Positions 45,623-54,929 of a stretch of DNA of 64,000 nucleotides are shown piece by piece; the stretch's first letter is position 1; every line of letters begins with the position of its first letter. This stretch comes from RPQJ01 sp963698735 (GTDB lineage: Bacteria; Pseudomonadota; Gammaproteobacteria; Steroidobacterales; Steroidobacteraceae), in assembly GCA_963698735.1 (NCBI GenBank), contig CAVOSA010000035.1, forward strand, positions 62,001-126,000, in the 5' to 3' direction. The position numbers were made by a program, and so were the translations under genes. Under the pieces are notes generated by a model. That model had not been told where the DNA came from and searched no databases. It worked only from the letters and a program-made list of their open reading frames with translations.

Positions 45623-46731
45623 TGGGCGCATCACTATCATCCATGCAGCAGCCCGCGATCTGCCAATGCGAGGGCGACGGCGTCCGGGTTTTCGTGGAAG
45701 GCGACGCCCTGTACTCAGCCATGCGAATGGACATTGCGTCGGCCCGGAGTTCGATCGATCTCGAAGCCTACATACTGGGTGACGACGCTGTCGGGCGCGC
45801 AATCGTCTCCGCCCTTTGCGAGAGCGCCAGAGCAGGCGTGCGCGTGCGTGTCGCACTCGACGCCTTCGGCAGTCTCCCGCTGGCGAACTCGCCGCTGACA
45901 AGGGAACTTCGGGGCGCCGGCGTGCGCTTGCGTTGGCACCACGGCTGGAGTTGGCGCCACCCGTGGCATATCCATCGGCGTAACCACCGCAAACTGCTCG
46001 TGCTTGACCGGAAGTGCGCCTATCTCGGCGGCTTCAACCTGCGCGCGGACAGTTCGCAACAAACGTCCGGCGGCAGCCGCTGGCGCGACACCCATGTGCG
46101 CATCGATGGTCCCTTCGCAGCGCAGGCGCAGGAGGCGTTCAATGCGTTCTGGAGAGGTGACCTATACTGGCAGCCTAGCCAAGTGGGTCCTAACCTGCTG
46201 ATGACCAACGCGTCGCATCCGGCGCGACACCATCTCCGCGTTGCGTTCCACACAGCGTGCCTGCAGGCACGCCAGCGTATCTGGGCAACCACGCCCTATT
46301 TCGTGCCGGATACACGCCTGCGGACCGAGCTGGCGGATGCCGCCCGCCGAGGAGTTGATGTTCGCATCCTGGTGCCGCGGCACAGCGACGTGCGGCTGGT
46401 GCAGTGGGCAAGCCGGTCGGCCTACCGCGCGTTGCTGCACGCGGGCGTAAGAGTCCTTGAGTACCAACCGCGGGTGCTGCATGCGAAGACGATGGTCGTC
46501 GACAGCGCGTGGTGCGCTGTCGGCACTGCCAATCTCGATTACCGCAGTCTCAATCTCAACTACGAAATCAACCTGGTATCGCGATGCGGGGCGCTGACGG
46601 AACTGCTCGCCGCGCAATTCGAGTTCGACATGACGCGGTCCCAGCTGATCGATCCTGCCCAATGGTATGGCCGCCCAGGCTGGCGCCGGGCATTGGAAGG
46701 CGTCGCTTGGCGCCTGCGTCGATGGTTGTAA
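45619..46731 (+). CDS. Phospholipase D-like/cardiolipin synthase-type protein
   Basis: About 370 residues with two HKD motifs (HRRNHRKLLVLD near residue 118 and VLHAKTMVVDSAWCAVGTAN near residue 290), as in bacterial ClsB-type cardiolipin synthases. There is no N-terminal membrane segment, also like ClsB. The start overlaps the ATPase stop (ATGA), so the lipid enzyme and pump are coproduced. Cardiolipin is known to affect P-type ATPases, but a functional link here is inference. Confidence 0.88.
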   Translation: MMGASLSSMQQPAICQCEGDGVRVFVEGDALYSAMRMDIASARSSIDLEAYILGDDAVGRAIVSALCESARAGVRVRVALDAFGSLPLANSPLTRELRGAGVRLRWHHGWSWRHPWHIHRRNHRKLLVLDRKCAYLGGFNLRADSSQQTSGGSRWRDTHVRIDGPFAAQAQEAFNAFWRGDLYWQPSQVGPNLLMTNASHPARHHLRVAFHTACLQARQRIWATTPYFVPDTRLRTELADAARRGVDVRILVPRHSDVRLVQWASRSAYRALLHAGVRVLEYQPRVLHAKTMVVDSAWCAVGTANLDYRSLNLNYEINLVSRCGALTELLAAQFEFDMTRSQLIDPAQWYGRPGWRRALEGVAWRLRRWL

Positions 46732-46750
46732 GGCCTTAAGGAGAAAATTC

Positions 46751-47605
46751 ATGGAAGGCATGGCGTCCATTGTCGTCGGATTGGATTTCTCGGATTGTTC
46801 CCGAGTCGCGCTCAGTCACGCGCGGCGATTGGCCTCATGGGCCGGCGCGCAAATCCATCCCGTGCATATCGTAGACACTTTGATCGATGAGATACGTGAC
46901 GACGCGGCGCTAACCCCGATTCAACGCGGCATTCACGCAGGCCTCGTGGATGACGCCCGCAAGAGCTGGGAAGCCTTTATCGAAGGTATCCCTGAGGCTC
47001 CCAGGCTTGACCTCGACGTCACAGTCTCGCACCGTCTCGTCGGCATCCGCCAGCAACTCGATCGACACAACGCCGACCTGCTGGTACTTGGCGCCTACGG
47101 CGACGAGAAGCCAAACGTGGGCATGGGAACGTTCGCTTCGGCTTGCGTTCGCAGCCTCCCGAGCGACGTCCTGATCGTGCGCGACAATTACAATGACGCA
47201 TTCCGGACTATTGTCGTGGGTGTCGACTTCTCCCCCACAAGCCGACGGGCGCTCGAAGTGGCGACCCTGATCGCAAACGGCGAGGGGGCCAGGCTTTACG
47301 CGGCGCATGTCGTGCCCGACAGCGTGGATACCTACGCGCGATTGCGGGCCGAGCTCGGCCCAGACCTGGATGCGTTCGTGGCAGAAACCACGTCCAAGTA
47401 TCCGGGACTCGAGGTGCATGCAAAGATTTTTCCGTACTCCGGTCACCGCTCTGGAGTCCTGGAGTTTGCGGCACTGGTCAACGCTGATGTGGTTGCGGTC
47501 GGCACTCGAGGCCGGAGCAATCTGCGCGACGTCGTACTCGGCAGCACTGCGGAAAAGACCCTCCGCGACAGCGTTTGTGCCGTACTTGCCGTGAAGCCGC
47601 GTTGA
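46751..47605 (+). CDS. Universal stress protein, two UspA domains
   Basis: A 284-residue protein; AAGGAGA lies 7 nt before the ATG. Two tandem UspA domains begin SIVVGLDFSD and TIVVGVDFSPTSRRALEVA. The second domain has the ATP-binding pattern GTRGRSNLRDVVLGSTAEK, while the first has a degenerate version (GAYGDEKPNVGMGTFASAC). Third gene of the ATPase cassette. Confidence 0.92.
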   Translation: MEGMASIVVGLDFSDCSRVALSHARRLASWAGAQIHPVHIVDTLIDEIRDDAALTPIQRGIHAGLVDDARKSWEAFIEGIPEAPRLDLDVTVSHRLVGIRQQLDRHNADLLVLGAYGDEKPNVGMGTFASACVRSLPSDVLIVRDNYNDAFRTIVVGVDFSPTSRRALEVATLIANGEGARLYAAHVVPDSVDTYARLRAELGPDLDAFVAETTSKYPGLEVHAKIFPYSGHRSGVLEFAALVNADVVAVGTRGRSNLRDVVLGSTAEKTLRDSVCAVLAVKPR

Positions 47606-47628
47606 CGGTGCCCCGCCCTGTCGGGAAG

Positions 47629-47730
47629 TGGAGCGGGTGATGGGAATCGAACCCACGTGAGTCGCCCCGCCTGTCTCAACGGATCAATCACTTACAGACG
47701 ACGGCGGCTCCGCGTGTGATTGACGTGTGA
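47629..47730 (-). repeat. tRNA-Gly 3'-end-derived repeat, copy 4
   Basis: The best-preserved copy. The tRNA-derived 30 nt (47629-47658) shows an intact T-stem and loop; TCAATCAC and GTGATTGA pair around a G+C-rich loop; TCACACG is present twice, 4 nt apart, when read on the minus strand. Separates the ATPase cassette from the first DUF1254 cassette. Confidence 0.87.
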
Positions 47731-47816
47731 CGCCACGCCCCAATCGAGCCACGCGAACGCCGGGACTGCGCGATAGCGATCATCCTGCAGCGCAAGCGTC
47801 AGGCTCATGTCGGGGC

Positions 47817-49352
47817 TCAACGCTGCAGTTCGATTTCTCCAGGGCGCCAGCTCTTGTCGAACCACGGTTCGAGCGGGCCGTACAGCCGCAGGATCATGAA
47901 CCAGCCCTTGCCCGGAATGGTCTGCACCCAGTTGTCCTCGAGGCCCGCCGGGGCCTTCGGGCCGAAGTACACGTCCACCGACCCGTCCGCATTGACCTTC
48001 AACTTCTCGTTCTGGCTGCTGACGCTCGGCGATCTCTGATCGGTCTGGACCATTGACCGCGTCTGGTTGTCGTACACGATGACTGACCAGAAGTTCTTGA
48101 CCGGGACATTGGGTGGCAAGCGCATCCGGTAAGACTTGCCGCCGTCGAACGGATTGCCGTCGGCGTCCTGGACCGACCAGGGATATTGCGAGCCCTGGCC
48201 GACCATCTTCTCCTCCATCGCCGGCGTGACGCCGGTGGCGAAGTAGTAATAGAAGATGTAGCCGTCCATGTTCGTCACGCCGGGCGCACTCTCGAACTTG
48301 TAGCCGCCGAAGAACGGCAGACGCCACGTGCTGTTCGGGTAGAAGTAGGCGTCGTTCGAGCGGACCTTGAAAGCGATCGTACGAGCGGTGACAGCACCGA
48401 TGTTCGCAGCGTCTGTCAGGATCTTCTTCATGCGCTCGTCGGGATTGAACGGCTGGCCCTTGACGATGCCCACCGAGGCGAAGAGGCCGAGCATCGTGGG
48501 ATCGCTGCCACCGGGCGGCTCTTCCTGGATCACGGTGTTCAGGAGTTCCCAGAACCCGTAGTCGCCGGGCGCCACGAAATTCGCGGGGACGCCGGAACCA
48601 TTTGCAAACTGCATCGGAGGCGGACTCGCGGCGTCCGACAGCTGGTAGACCTTCAGATGCTGTTTCACCGAGGCCACACCGGGCGCCGTCGAACCGTCGA
48701 CGACGAAGGCGCGGAAGAACAACCAGTTGCCGTACGTGCTCGGCCTGACCACGACGTAGCCCGCCGGGACGTCACCTTCGTATCCGGGCGGCAGCACGAG
48801 GTATTTGCCGCCGCTCCCCCGGTCCTCGCCGGTCAGCCCGACATCCGCGACCCAGCGGTACCAGAAGTCATTGATGCCGCCGAGCACCTTGGGAGGCACC
48901 TCGACGACAACCGGGCCCTTCTTCGTGTCCAGCCAGATGAAGTTGTAGATCGTATTGTCGTTCGCCGTCAGCTCCACCGTCCTTGCGTCGACCAGGTTCT
49001 CCCAGATGACGTCGGTCTGGTTGTCCGGTCCGAACTTGCGGATCGAATCCCGCATTCCCGCCTGGTTCACGATCGGTATCGCCATCAGGTAAGCCTGCAG
49101 CGCACGCGAACGATCGAGATTGTCGTAGATCTTCTCGACGGTGCCTGCTTCGGGATAGCCGTAGTTCAGGTGCAGGGTGCCGATCGAGCTCTCGAGCCTG
49201 TCAGGCACGGCGACGCCGGGTGCGATCGGGGTCGAGTACTTGTACGCCGACGGGGCGTCCGCGCCGGTCGCTGGCTCTGCACTCGTGGTGCCGATTCCGA
49301 TGGCAAGCAGCAGCGCGCTTGCGAACGCGCCGACGATCCTGGATCTGTTCAT
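47817..49352 (-). CDS. DUF1254/DUF1214 domain secreted protein, paralogue 1
   Basis: A 511-residue protein from ATG 49352 (GGGAG 9 nt upstream) with a signal peptide. The N-terminal DUF1254 part includes RALQAYLMAIPIVNQAG and TANDNTIYNFIWLD; the C-terminal DUF1214 part includes NFWSVIVYDNQTRSM and NADGSVDVYFGPKAP then WFMILRLYGP. These domains often occur together in periplasmic proteins of unknown function. Divergent from an AraC regulator in the same cassette. Confidence 0.93.
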   Translation of the reverse strand: MNRSRIVGAFASALLLAIGIGTTSAEPATGADAPSAYKYSTPIAPGVAVPDRLESSIGTLHLNYGYPEAGTVEKIYDNLDRSRALQAYLMAIPIVNQAGMRDSIRKFGPDNQTDVIWENLVDARTVELTANDNTIYNFIWLDTKKGPVVVEVPPKVLGGINDFWYRWVADVGLTGEDRGSGGKYLVLPPGYEGDVPAGYVVVRPSTYGNWLFFRAFVVDGSTAPGVASVKQHLKVYQLSDAASPPPMQFANGSGVPANFVAPGDYGFWELLNTVIQEEPPGGSDPTMLGLFASVGIVKGQPFNPDERMKKILTDAANIGAVTARTIAFKVRSNDAYFYPNSTWRLPFFGGYKFESAPGVTNMDGYIFYYYFATGVTPAMEEKMVGQGSQYPWSVQDADGNPFDGGKSYRMRLPPNVPVKNFWSVIVYDNQTRSMVQTDQRSPSVSSQNEKLKVNADGSVDVYFGPKAPAGLEDNWVQTIPGKGWFMILRLYGPLEPWFDKSWRPGEIELQR

Positions 49353-49585
49353 CTCGCTCTCCCGCGTACTTCGGCAAGGCTGCAATCGGCAAAGAGACTA
49401 GCAACTCGGGACGCGCCAGACCTTGCAAATGCGGCCCTCGGCAACTAACGTTTCCGCGCAGAGTTATCGGGCTGCAGGGCTCGATGCAATTACGTCGAGA
49501 GATGGCAGGGTGCAAACGGGATCGCGAGGCAAGTAGCGTGGCTAGGCACTCGGCGCAGCGGTCGCTATCTCTTCCGCCTCCCAGC

Positions 49586-50695
49586 ATGGCCGGCGAAGTC
49601 CGGATCGGGCCCCTCATGGCCGTCCCGGATGTGCTGGAGGAACTCGGCGTCGCTCCCCGCAACGCGTTCGCGCGTGCGGCAATTGCTCCGCGGCTTTTCA
49701 GGGATCCGGAAAGCCGCATCCCTTTCGGCGCCCTCGCCCACTTGATGACCATCTGCGCTGACATGACCGGATGCGACCACTTCGGTCTGCTGGTCGGCGA
49801 GCGCTTTCGTCTCCAGGCACTCGGTGAGATCGGGCACCTGATGCGAAACTCCGCCACCGTCGGCGAAGCGCTGCGGGCACTGCTCCTGCACCTGCATCTG
49901 CATGACCGCGGCGCCGTGCCTGTCCTGCTTGAAGTCGCGCCGTCGAGCGTGCTGCTTGGTTACTCGGCCTACGGCCAGGACGCCACGTCGATGGCTCAGA
50001 TCTACGACGCGGCCATCGCGATCGGTTTCCGCGCGCTGCAGGAGCTCTGCGGCCTGACGTGGTCACCGACGTGTGTCCAGTTTTCGCATGCTCGGCCGAC
50101 GGATACGACGACTTTCCGACGCATTTTCCGAACCCGCCTCCGGTTCGACGCCGAGGCTTGCGGCGTCGTACTCAAAACCTCGTGGCTCGAACAGTCGATC
50201 GCCGGCACCGACCCCGCATTGCGCCGCGTGCTGAGCCGGACCATTGCCCGATCTAAGGAGCACGCGGCGATGCCCTTCGCAGAGCAGGTGGAATGCGCGC
50301 TGCCAGGGTTCGTTCTCAATGGCGCCACCTCGGCGGACGACGTGGCGCGCTTCTTCGGCATTCACCAGCGGACCCTGCGGAAGCGACTCCGTCAGGACGG
50401 AGCGAATCTGCAGAAACTGGTGGACCGGACGCGCTTCGGGCTGGCGCGGCAGCTGCTGCTGGACACCGAACTTCCAGTCATGGAGATTGCGGCCGCCCTG
50501 CACTATTCGGACCCGAACGTCTTCTCACGAGCTTTCCGCAACTGGGCAGGGGCGAGCCCCAGGCAGTGGCGTGATCACAAGGGTGGCTCGGCTCGGGCCG
50601 TTCGACAAAGCCCACGAACGACGGCTGGCGCGAGTGACGTCGTTTCAATCCGGCGGGAAGAAGTGGAGCGGGTGATGGGAATCGAACACACGTGA
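49586..50695 (+). CDS. AraC family regulator ending inside a repeat
   Basis: About 370 residues. The ligand domain (RIPFGALAHLMTICADMTGC, IGHLMRNSATVGEALRALL) is of the OruR/arabinose-binding type; the helix-turn-helix is GIHQRTLRKRLRQDG and VMEIAAALHYSDPNVFSRAF. After RQWRDHKGG the last 40 residues are not conserved, and the final codons (ERVMGIEHT and stop) lie within repeat copy 5. The start is unclear: ATG 49484, 49502 or 49586. Divergent from the DUF1254 gene, which it probably regulates. Confidence 0.87.
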   Translation: MAGEVRIGPLMAVPDVLEELGVAPRNAFARAAIAPRLFRDPESRIPFGALAHLMTICADMTGCDHFGLLVGERFRLQALGEIGHLMRNSATVGEALRALLLHLHLHDRGAVPVLLEVAPSSVLLGYSAYGQDATSMAQIYDAAIAIGFRALQELCGLTWSPTCVQFSHARPTDTTTFRRIFRTRLRFDAEACGVVLKTSWLEQSIAGTDPALRRVLSRTIARSKEHAAMPFAEQVECALPGFVLNGATSADDVARFFGIHQRTLRKRLRQDGANLQKLVDRTRFGLARQLLLDTELPVMEIAAALHYSDPNVFSRAFRNWAGASPRQWRDHKGGSARAVRQSPRTTAGASDVVSIRREEVERVMGIEHT

Positions 50696-50765
50696 GTTGC
50701 CCCGCTCCGCTCGACGGATCAATCACTTACGAAGAGCGATGCTCCGCCGTGTGATTGGCGTGTGA
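50664..50765 (-). repeat. tRNA-Gly 3'-end-derived repeat, copy 5
   Basis: tRNA-like part at 50664-50693 with one change in the T-stem; internal pairing boxes TCAATCAC and GTGATTGG. It supplies the stop codon of the upstream AraC gene on the other strand, showing that the cassette boundary falls within its reading frame. Confidence 0.83.
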
Positions 50766-50870
50766 CCATGCCTCGTAGTGCCAAGGCTGACGACCGCGTA
50801 ACCCAGCAGCGTTGCGGTCAACCTGCGGGCACGAGCCGCACGGCGCTCGCGCACGGGTTCATGGAGACGA

Positions 50871-52328
50871 TTATGGCGTGTACACCTCTTCGAAATCGTC
50901 CAGCACCCATGAGCGGTTAAAGAAGGGTTCCGTCGGGCCGTAGAGCCTGAAGTAGGAGAACCATGACCTGCCCGGCAGGGATTGCACCCAGTTGCTCTCC
51001 ATGCCTTGCGGTGCCGTTGGGCCAACGTAGAGGTCAACGGACCCGTCGGCGTTTTTCTTGAGATCCATTCGTGAGGAGCGGTCGGCCTGCTGGGTCCGAT
51101 TGTCGATGAGCCCGCGCGTGTCGGTATCGTAGACGGTCATCGACCAGAAATTCGCGACCGGCGCGTCCTTCGGGACACGGAGCCGGTACGTCTTGCTTCC
51201 ATCGAGCCAGTTGCCTGCCTTGTCCTTGTAGGTGCCGAGATAGATCTGGCCCACGCCGGGCGTCGTCGTCACCATGCCCGCCGACGTCGTCGTGGCCTCG
51301 TAGAACCATGCGGCGCGCTCATCGAGTTCATCGTAGGTCTCGGCCCGCTGGCTGGGGTCGAGCGCCAGGGCGAACTCCCACCGCCGGCCATCGACATAGT
51401 GCGCGGCCGGGAACTTCTTCTCGAAGTCGTTCGCTTTCGCCATCGCCTCCCCGACGACCGCGCCTTCAGTCAGGAGCTTTGCCTGACGTTCGTCGGGCTT
51501 GAACGGCTTTCCTTTCTCGATGCCAAGCGGCTTCAACATCGCCATGAAAAACCGGTCCCGCTCCTGGACAGGTTCGCGGTTGATGATGTCCGCAAGGCTC
51601 TGCCAATAGGCGAGGCCCCGCGGCTGTGTCTGGGACCACGGCTTGCCCTTGACGTCGACGAACCGCACCTTATGCGGACTGTCCTTCTTCGCCAGCGGAT
51701 AGATCTTCAACGCATCGAGAAGGGCCTGCACCTTGGCGGGATCGCGCTCCAGCGCACGGAAGCCCCAGAAGACATTCGTGGTCGACGGGTTGACGACATA
51801 GTAGCCGTCGGTGTCATCCACCTTCTGGCCAGGTCCGACCAGCAGGTACTTTCCGCCCTTGCCCTTGTCCGGTCCGGTCTGGCCCATGTCGACGACGGGT
51901 CGTTGCCACATGTCATTGACGAAGCCGGCGACGGAGCCCTCCGGCATGTCGATGACGACCGGCCCCGTCTCGGCGAGGTTGAAGAAGCTGATGACATAGG
52001 GCGTCGTGGCATTGGCCGTCAGGATGCCGCGCTTGCTGACGACGTCGTCGTAAATGACGACGTCGCCCGACTTGGCGCCGAAGACTTCCTCATGAGCTTT
52101 CTGCCACTGGGCCATGCCGACGATCGGTAATGCCCATATGTATGCCTGCGCGGCCCGCTGGAAGTCACGTTCCTCATAGAGCTTGGTGATCGTGGCTTCG
52201 CTCGGATAGCTGCCCTGAAATTCGAGGTTTCCGATTCGGGTCGAGACCGTGTCGGCGCGAGCGACTGAGACAACCGCCGCACTGGCGGCGAGCGCTGCCA
52301 GAATCATCATCTGAGACTTCACAGGCAT
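50871..52328 (-). CDS. DUF1254/DUF1214 domain secreted protein, paralogue 2
   Basis: About 485 residues with signal peptide (ILAALAASAAVVSVARA). GGGAGG directly abuts ATG 52328; GTG 52322 would have the ideal spacing, so either may be used. Conserved segments: FQRAAQAYIWALPIVGMAQ, NPSTTNVFWGFRAL, NFWSMTVYDTDTRGL and NADGSVDLYVGPTAP. It lies 23 bp after paralogue 3 and is probably cotranscribed with it. Confidence 0.93.
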   Translation of the reverse strand: MPVKSQMMILAALAASAAVVSVARADTVSTRIGNLEFQGSYPSEATITKLYEERDFQRAAQAYIWALPIVGMAQWQKAHEEVFGAKSGDVVIYDDVVSKRGILTANATTPYVISFFNLAETGPVVIDMPEGSVAGFVNDMWQRPVVDMGQTGPDKGKGGKYLLVGPGQKVDDTDGYYVVNPSTTNVFWGFRALERDPAKVQALLDALKIYPLAKKDSPHKVRFVDVKGKPWSQTQPRGLAYWQSLADIINREPVQERDRFFMAMLKPLGIEKGKPFKPDERQAKLLTEGAVVGEAMAKANDFEKKFPAAHYVDGRRWEFALALDPSQRAETYDELDERAAWFYEATTTSAGMVTTTPGVGQIYLGTYKDKAGNWLDGSKTYRLRVPKDAPVANFWSMTVYDTDTRGLIDNRTQQADRSSRMDLKKNADGSVDLYVGPTAPQGMESNWVQSLPGRSWFSYFRLYGPTEPFFNRSWVLDDFEEVYTP

Positions 52329-52351
52329 CCTCCCACTAGAGATCGGCACGG

Positions 52352-53743
52352 CTAGTCGGCTAAGGTCGGCTGGGGCGCCTGCCACTCACCGGCCGCCAGT
52401 TTGCCTTCCGGCCCGTACATCCTGAGCACCATGAAGAACGGCCCCTGCTGCGGCGTCGGCAGCCAGTTGGACTCTTTGTCGCCTCCGGGGGACGCCGACT
52501 GAAGATAGATGTCGACCGACCCGTCGGCGTTGGTCTTGAGCCCCTGCGTCCGGCTGCCGATGGCATAGCGCTCGATCGGGTTGTCGACGAGCAACCGATC
52601 CGGCAGGTTGTACATGGTCATCGACCAGAAAAACTTCACCGGCGGCACCTGGTCCTTGGAGAATCGCAGCACGTAGCGCTTGCTGCCGTCGAGCGGCTTG
52701 TTGTTCGCATCGACGCTGTAGGCCGTGTAGTAGGCCTCCTCTTTCGAGTTCCCGTAGATGCCGATGGCGGCACCGACCGCCCGTCTCATGACGTAGTCCG
52801 GGCCGAGGAATTCACGGGTACCGAAGAGATTGACCGAACTGGTCGTCTTGGCGAGTTCGGCCTGGAGCTTGGCCGCCCCATCCTTGATGCCGGCCTCGAT
52901 CGCGGCACGCGTCGCCGGATCGATGGTGGCCGGATCAAAAGCGCGCCCGGGACCGATGCCGATCCGGGCGAAGCGCTCCATCATCGCCTTCTCGCTGTCG
53001 ACCGCCGGGGCAAACTGCAGCAGGAAGTTCAGGTAGTCGACGAAGCCGATGGAGTTGGCCCGCGCCTCGTCCCACGCCGGGAACTGAAAATCTGGCGCGG
53101 GCAGCGGAGGCTTGCCACCCGTGAACTCGCTCAGCGGCCGGATGCGATATTGCCGCTGCATCGCAACCAGGCCGTTACGATCCGCCGGGCCGGACCAGCT
53201 TGTCCGCGTCAGAGTGCCGATGATCTCGGTCTCGGCCCGCAGCACTTTCGTGATGCCGGCCGGTGTCTCGCCCGCCCAGTTCGGGCCAACAAAGAGATAG
53301 TCACCCGCTTCGGTGCCGGTCGCTCGTGAACCGAGATAGGCGAAATTGTGCGTGTAGAGATCGAACCACTGGAGGACGTAGTAACGGTCCGGCGACGCCG
53401 GAACAGACACCACCATCGGCTCGGTCCGCAGGTCGAGCCAGGCCCAGGAGTACGGCGTGTCGTTGCTGGGCGTGACGATGTCCTTGTCGGCCGGCGTGAA
53501 CCCACGCGAGTAGTGACGGAAGCGGTTGAAACCACCCACATAGCCCGGGAACGAAGGGTCCGCTGCTTGTTGAAAGAGCGTCTTGTAGTTGTAGAGCATC
53601 GGATAGGCATACAGGTATGCCTCGGTCGCGATCTCTTTCGTCTCATCCATGGATACGGTCTCCGCATGCAAGGGTGTGGCCATCGAGACTGCAAGCACGA
53701 CGGCCGTGGTCGAAACGGCGAGATGAGCGAACCTTCTCCGCAT
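52352..53743 (-). CDS. DUF1254/DUF1214 domain secreted protein, paralogue 3
   Basis: A 463-residue protein; GGAGGGG lies 7 nt before ATG 53743. Signal peptide ends near PLHAE. Segments include ATEAYLYAYPMLYNYKTLFQ, SNDTPYSWAWLDL, FFWSMTMYNLPDRLL and NADGSVDIYLQS. It is shorter and rather different from the other two, so not a recent copy. First gene of a two-gene operon under the divergent or upstream AraC regulator. Confidence 0.93.
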   Translation of the reverse strand: MRRRFAHLAVSTTAVVLAVSMATPLHAETVSMDETKEIATEAYLYAYPMLYNYKTLFQQAADPSFPGYVGGFNRFRHYSRGFTPADKDIVTPSNDTPYSWAWLDLRTEPMVVSVPASPDRYYVLQWFDLYTHNFAYLGSRATGTEAGDYLFVGPNWAGETPAGITKVLRAETEIIGTLTRTSWSGPADRNGLVAMQRQYRIRPLSEFTGGKPPLPAPDFQFPAWDEARANSIGFVDYLNFLLQFAPAVDSEKAMMERFARIGIGPGRAFDPATIDPATRAAIEAGIKDGAAKLQAELAKTTSSVNLFGTREFLGPDYVMRRAVGAAIGIYGNSKEEAYYTAYSVDANNKPLDGSKRYVLRFSKDQVPPVKFFWSMTMYNLPDRLLVDNPIERYAIGSRTQGLKTNADGSVDIYLQSASPGGDKESNWLPTPQQGPFFMVLRMYGPEGKLAAGEWQAPQPTLAD

Positions 53744-53889
53744 ACTGTTTCCCCTCCAATGGCGGCATTGACTTCGCACAGGCCCGACACGATCAACGAG
53801 TTTTCCGAGACGCATTCGCCCCGTCGCGCATCGACGCACACGAAGGAATCTGCTGCCGGCCGACTGTAGGAGACGCGGCCGTGATCAGG

Positions 53890-54876
53890 CTATGCAGAGC
53901 GTGCCAATCGGGTCGTCCCGGCATCCGGTCGAGTGCGAAGCCGCTGCTTCACAAGCGTATCGCTTGGGAACTCGCCGAAGAGATCGCGATACCGTCGGGC
54001 CATGCGGCCGAGCTCGCTGATCCCCCATTGATTGGCAATCAGCGCGACGGTACAGGCCCGCTCCTCGTCACTGGCGAGGTCGTGCCGGATGCGGTGCAGC
54101 CTCAGGCGCATGACATAGACTTGCGGCGTATCGCCAAGGATCTCTGCAAAGGCTCGAAACAGAGTCCGCCGTGACGTGAGGGCGGCCTGCGCCAGTGTGT
54201 CGGGAGTTATCGACTCGGCAAGATGCTCCAGGATGTAGGCACGTGCCCGCCGGACGACCATGGCGTGTACGTCCGTGCGACCTGCCCGATTGCGTACTCT
54301 TGGGGCACGCCCGAGGTGAGCGATCAACGCGCGCAGCAGTGCCTGGCCGATGCTGGTGTCGCGTATCCCGTCGCGACTGCCTGCGTGGATCAGTTCGAAG
54401 GCGTGACGAAGGCGCCTGAGCGTCGCGGTTGCCAGCGGTTGTGGGTGGAGTCCGGTGCCCCCAAGGGCCGGCCGGTCAAGGACAAACTCGTCGCCTGCCG
54501 CCAGCTGCTCCAGCCGGTCGAGCGAAAGAGTGGCCGTCGCATATAGCGAGCCAGGCGCGTAGAACGCGTCGTGCTCGTCGCCTCCAAAGAAAACACCGAC
54601 TGCGCCGGAGTCGGTTTCCTCGAGCCAGTGACGGGTGCCGCTACCCATCCGAAGGCCGACTCCCACGGTGATCTGATCGTTCGAGAGGGGACCCCGCAGC
54701 GCCACCTGGCCATCGATAAGGCCACTGCAGTAGAGGACGTCATCGCGTCGTACGAACGTCAGATTGCCCGAGAGAGAGGCCCTCGACATCTGCGTCGCTT
54801 CGAGCCCGGCGCCATAGACCGCATCGCGCAGGTCTTCGATCCTGGCAATCGGAACATTTGTCCACGTTGTGTCCAT
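53890..54876 (-). CDS. AraC family transcriptional regulator
   Basis: A 328-residue protein. The C-terminal half has VVRRARAYILEHLAESITPD, the helix-turn-helix LAQAALTSRRTLFRAFAEIL and a second helix-turn-helix ending near LFGEFPSDTL, which follows the AraC pattern loosely. The N-terminal half resembles cupin-like ligand domains. It lies upstream of the DUF1254 operon on the same strand, 147 bp from its start, and is the likely regulator of that cassette. Confidence 0.88.
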   Translation of the reverse strand: MDTTWTNVPIARIEDLRDAVYGAGLEATQMSRASLSGNLTFVRRDDVLYCSGLIDGQVALRGPLSNDQITVGVGLRMGSGTRHWLEETDSGAVGVFFGGDEHDAFYAPGSLYATATLSLDRLEQLAAGDEFVLDRPALGGTGLHPQPLATATLRRLRHAFELIHAGSRDGIRDTSIGQALLRALIAHLGRAPRVRNRAGRTDVHAMVVRRARAYILEHLAESITPDTLAQAALTSRRTLFRAFAEILGDTPQVYVMRLRLHRIRHDLASDEERACTVALIANQWGISELGRMARRYRDLFGEFPSDTLVKQRLRTRPDAGTTRLARSA

Positions 54877-54929
54877 GTTGTGGGCGCTCGACTGACTCCC
54901 AACCGCTACGTCTTACCATAGACCGGAGA

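Noticed and set aside
49220..49585. Long N-terminal extension of the AraC gene
   Set aside because: The extension is antisense to the signal peptide of the DUF1254 gene and its promoter; no conserved residues are seen in it.
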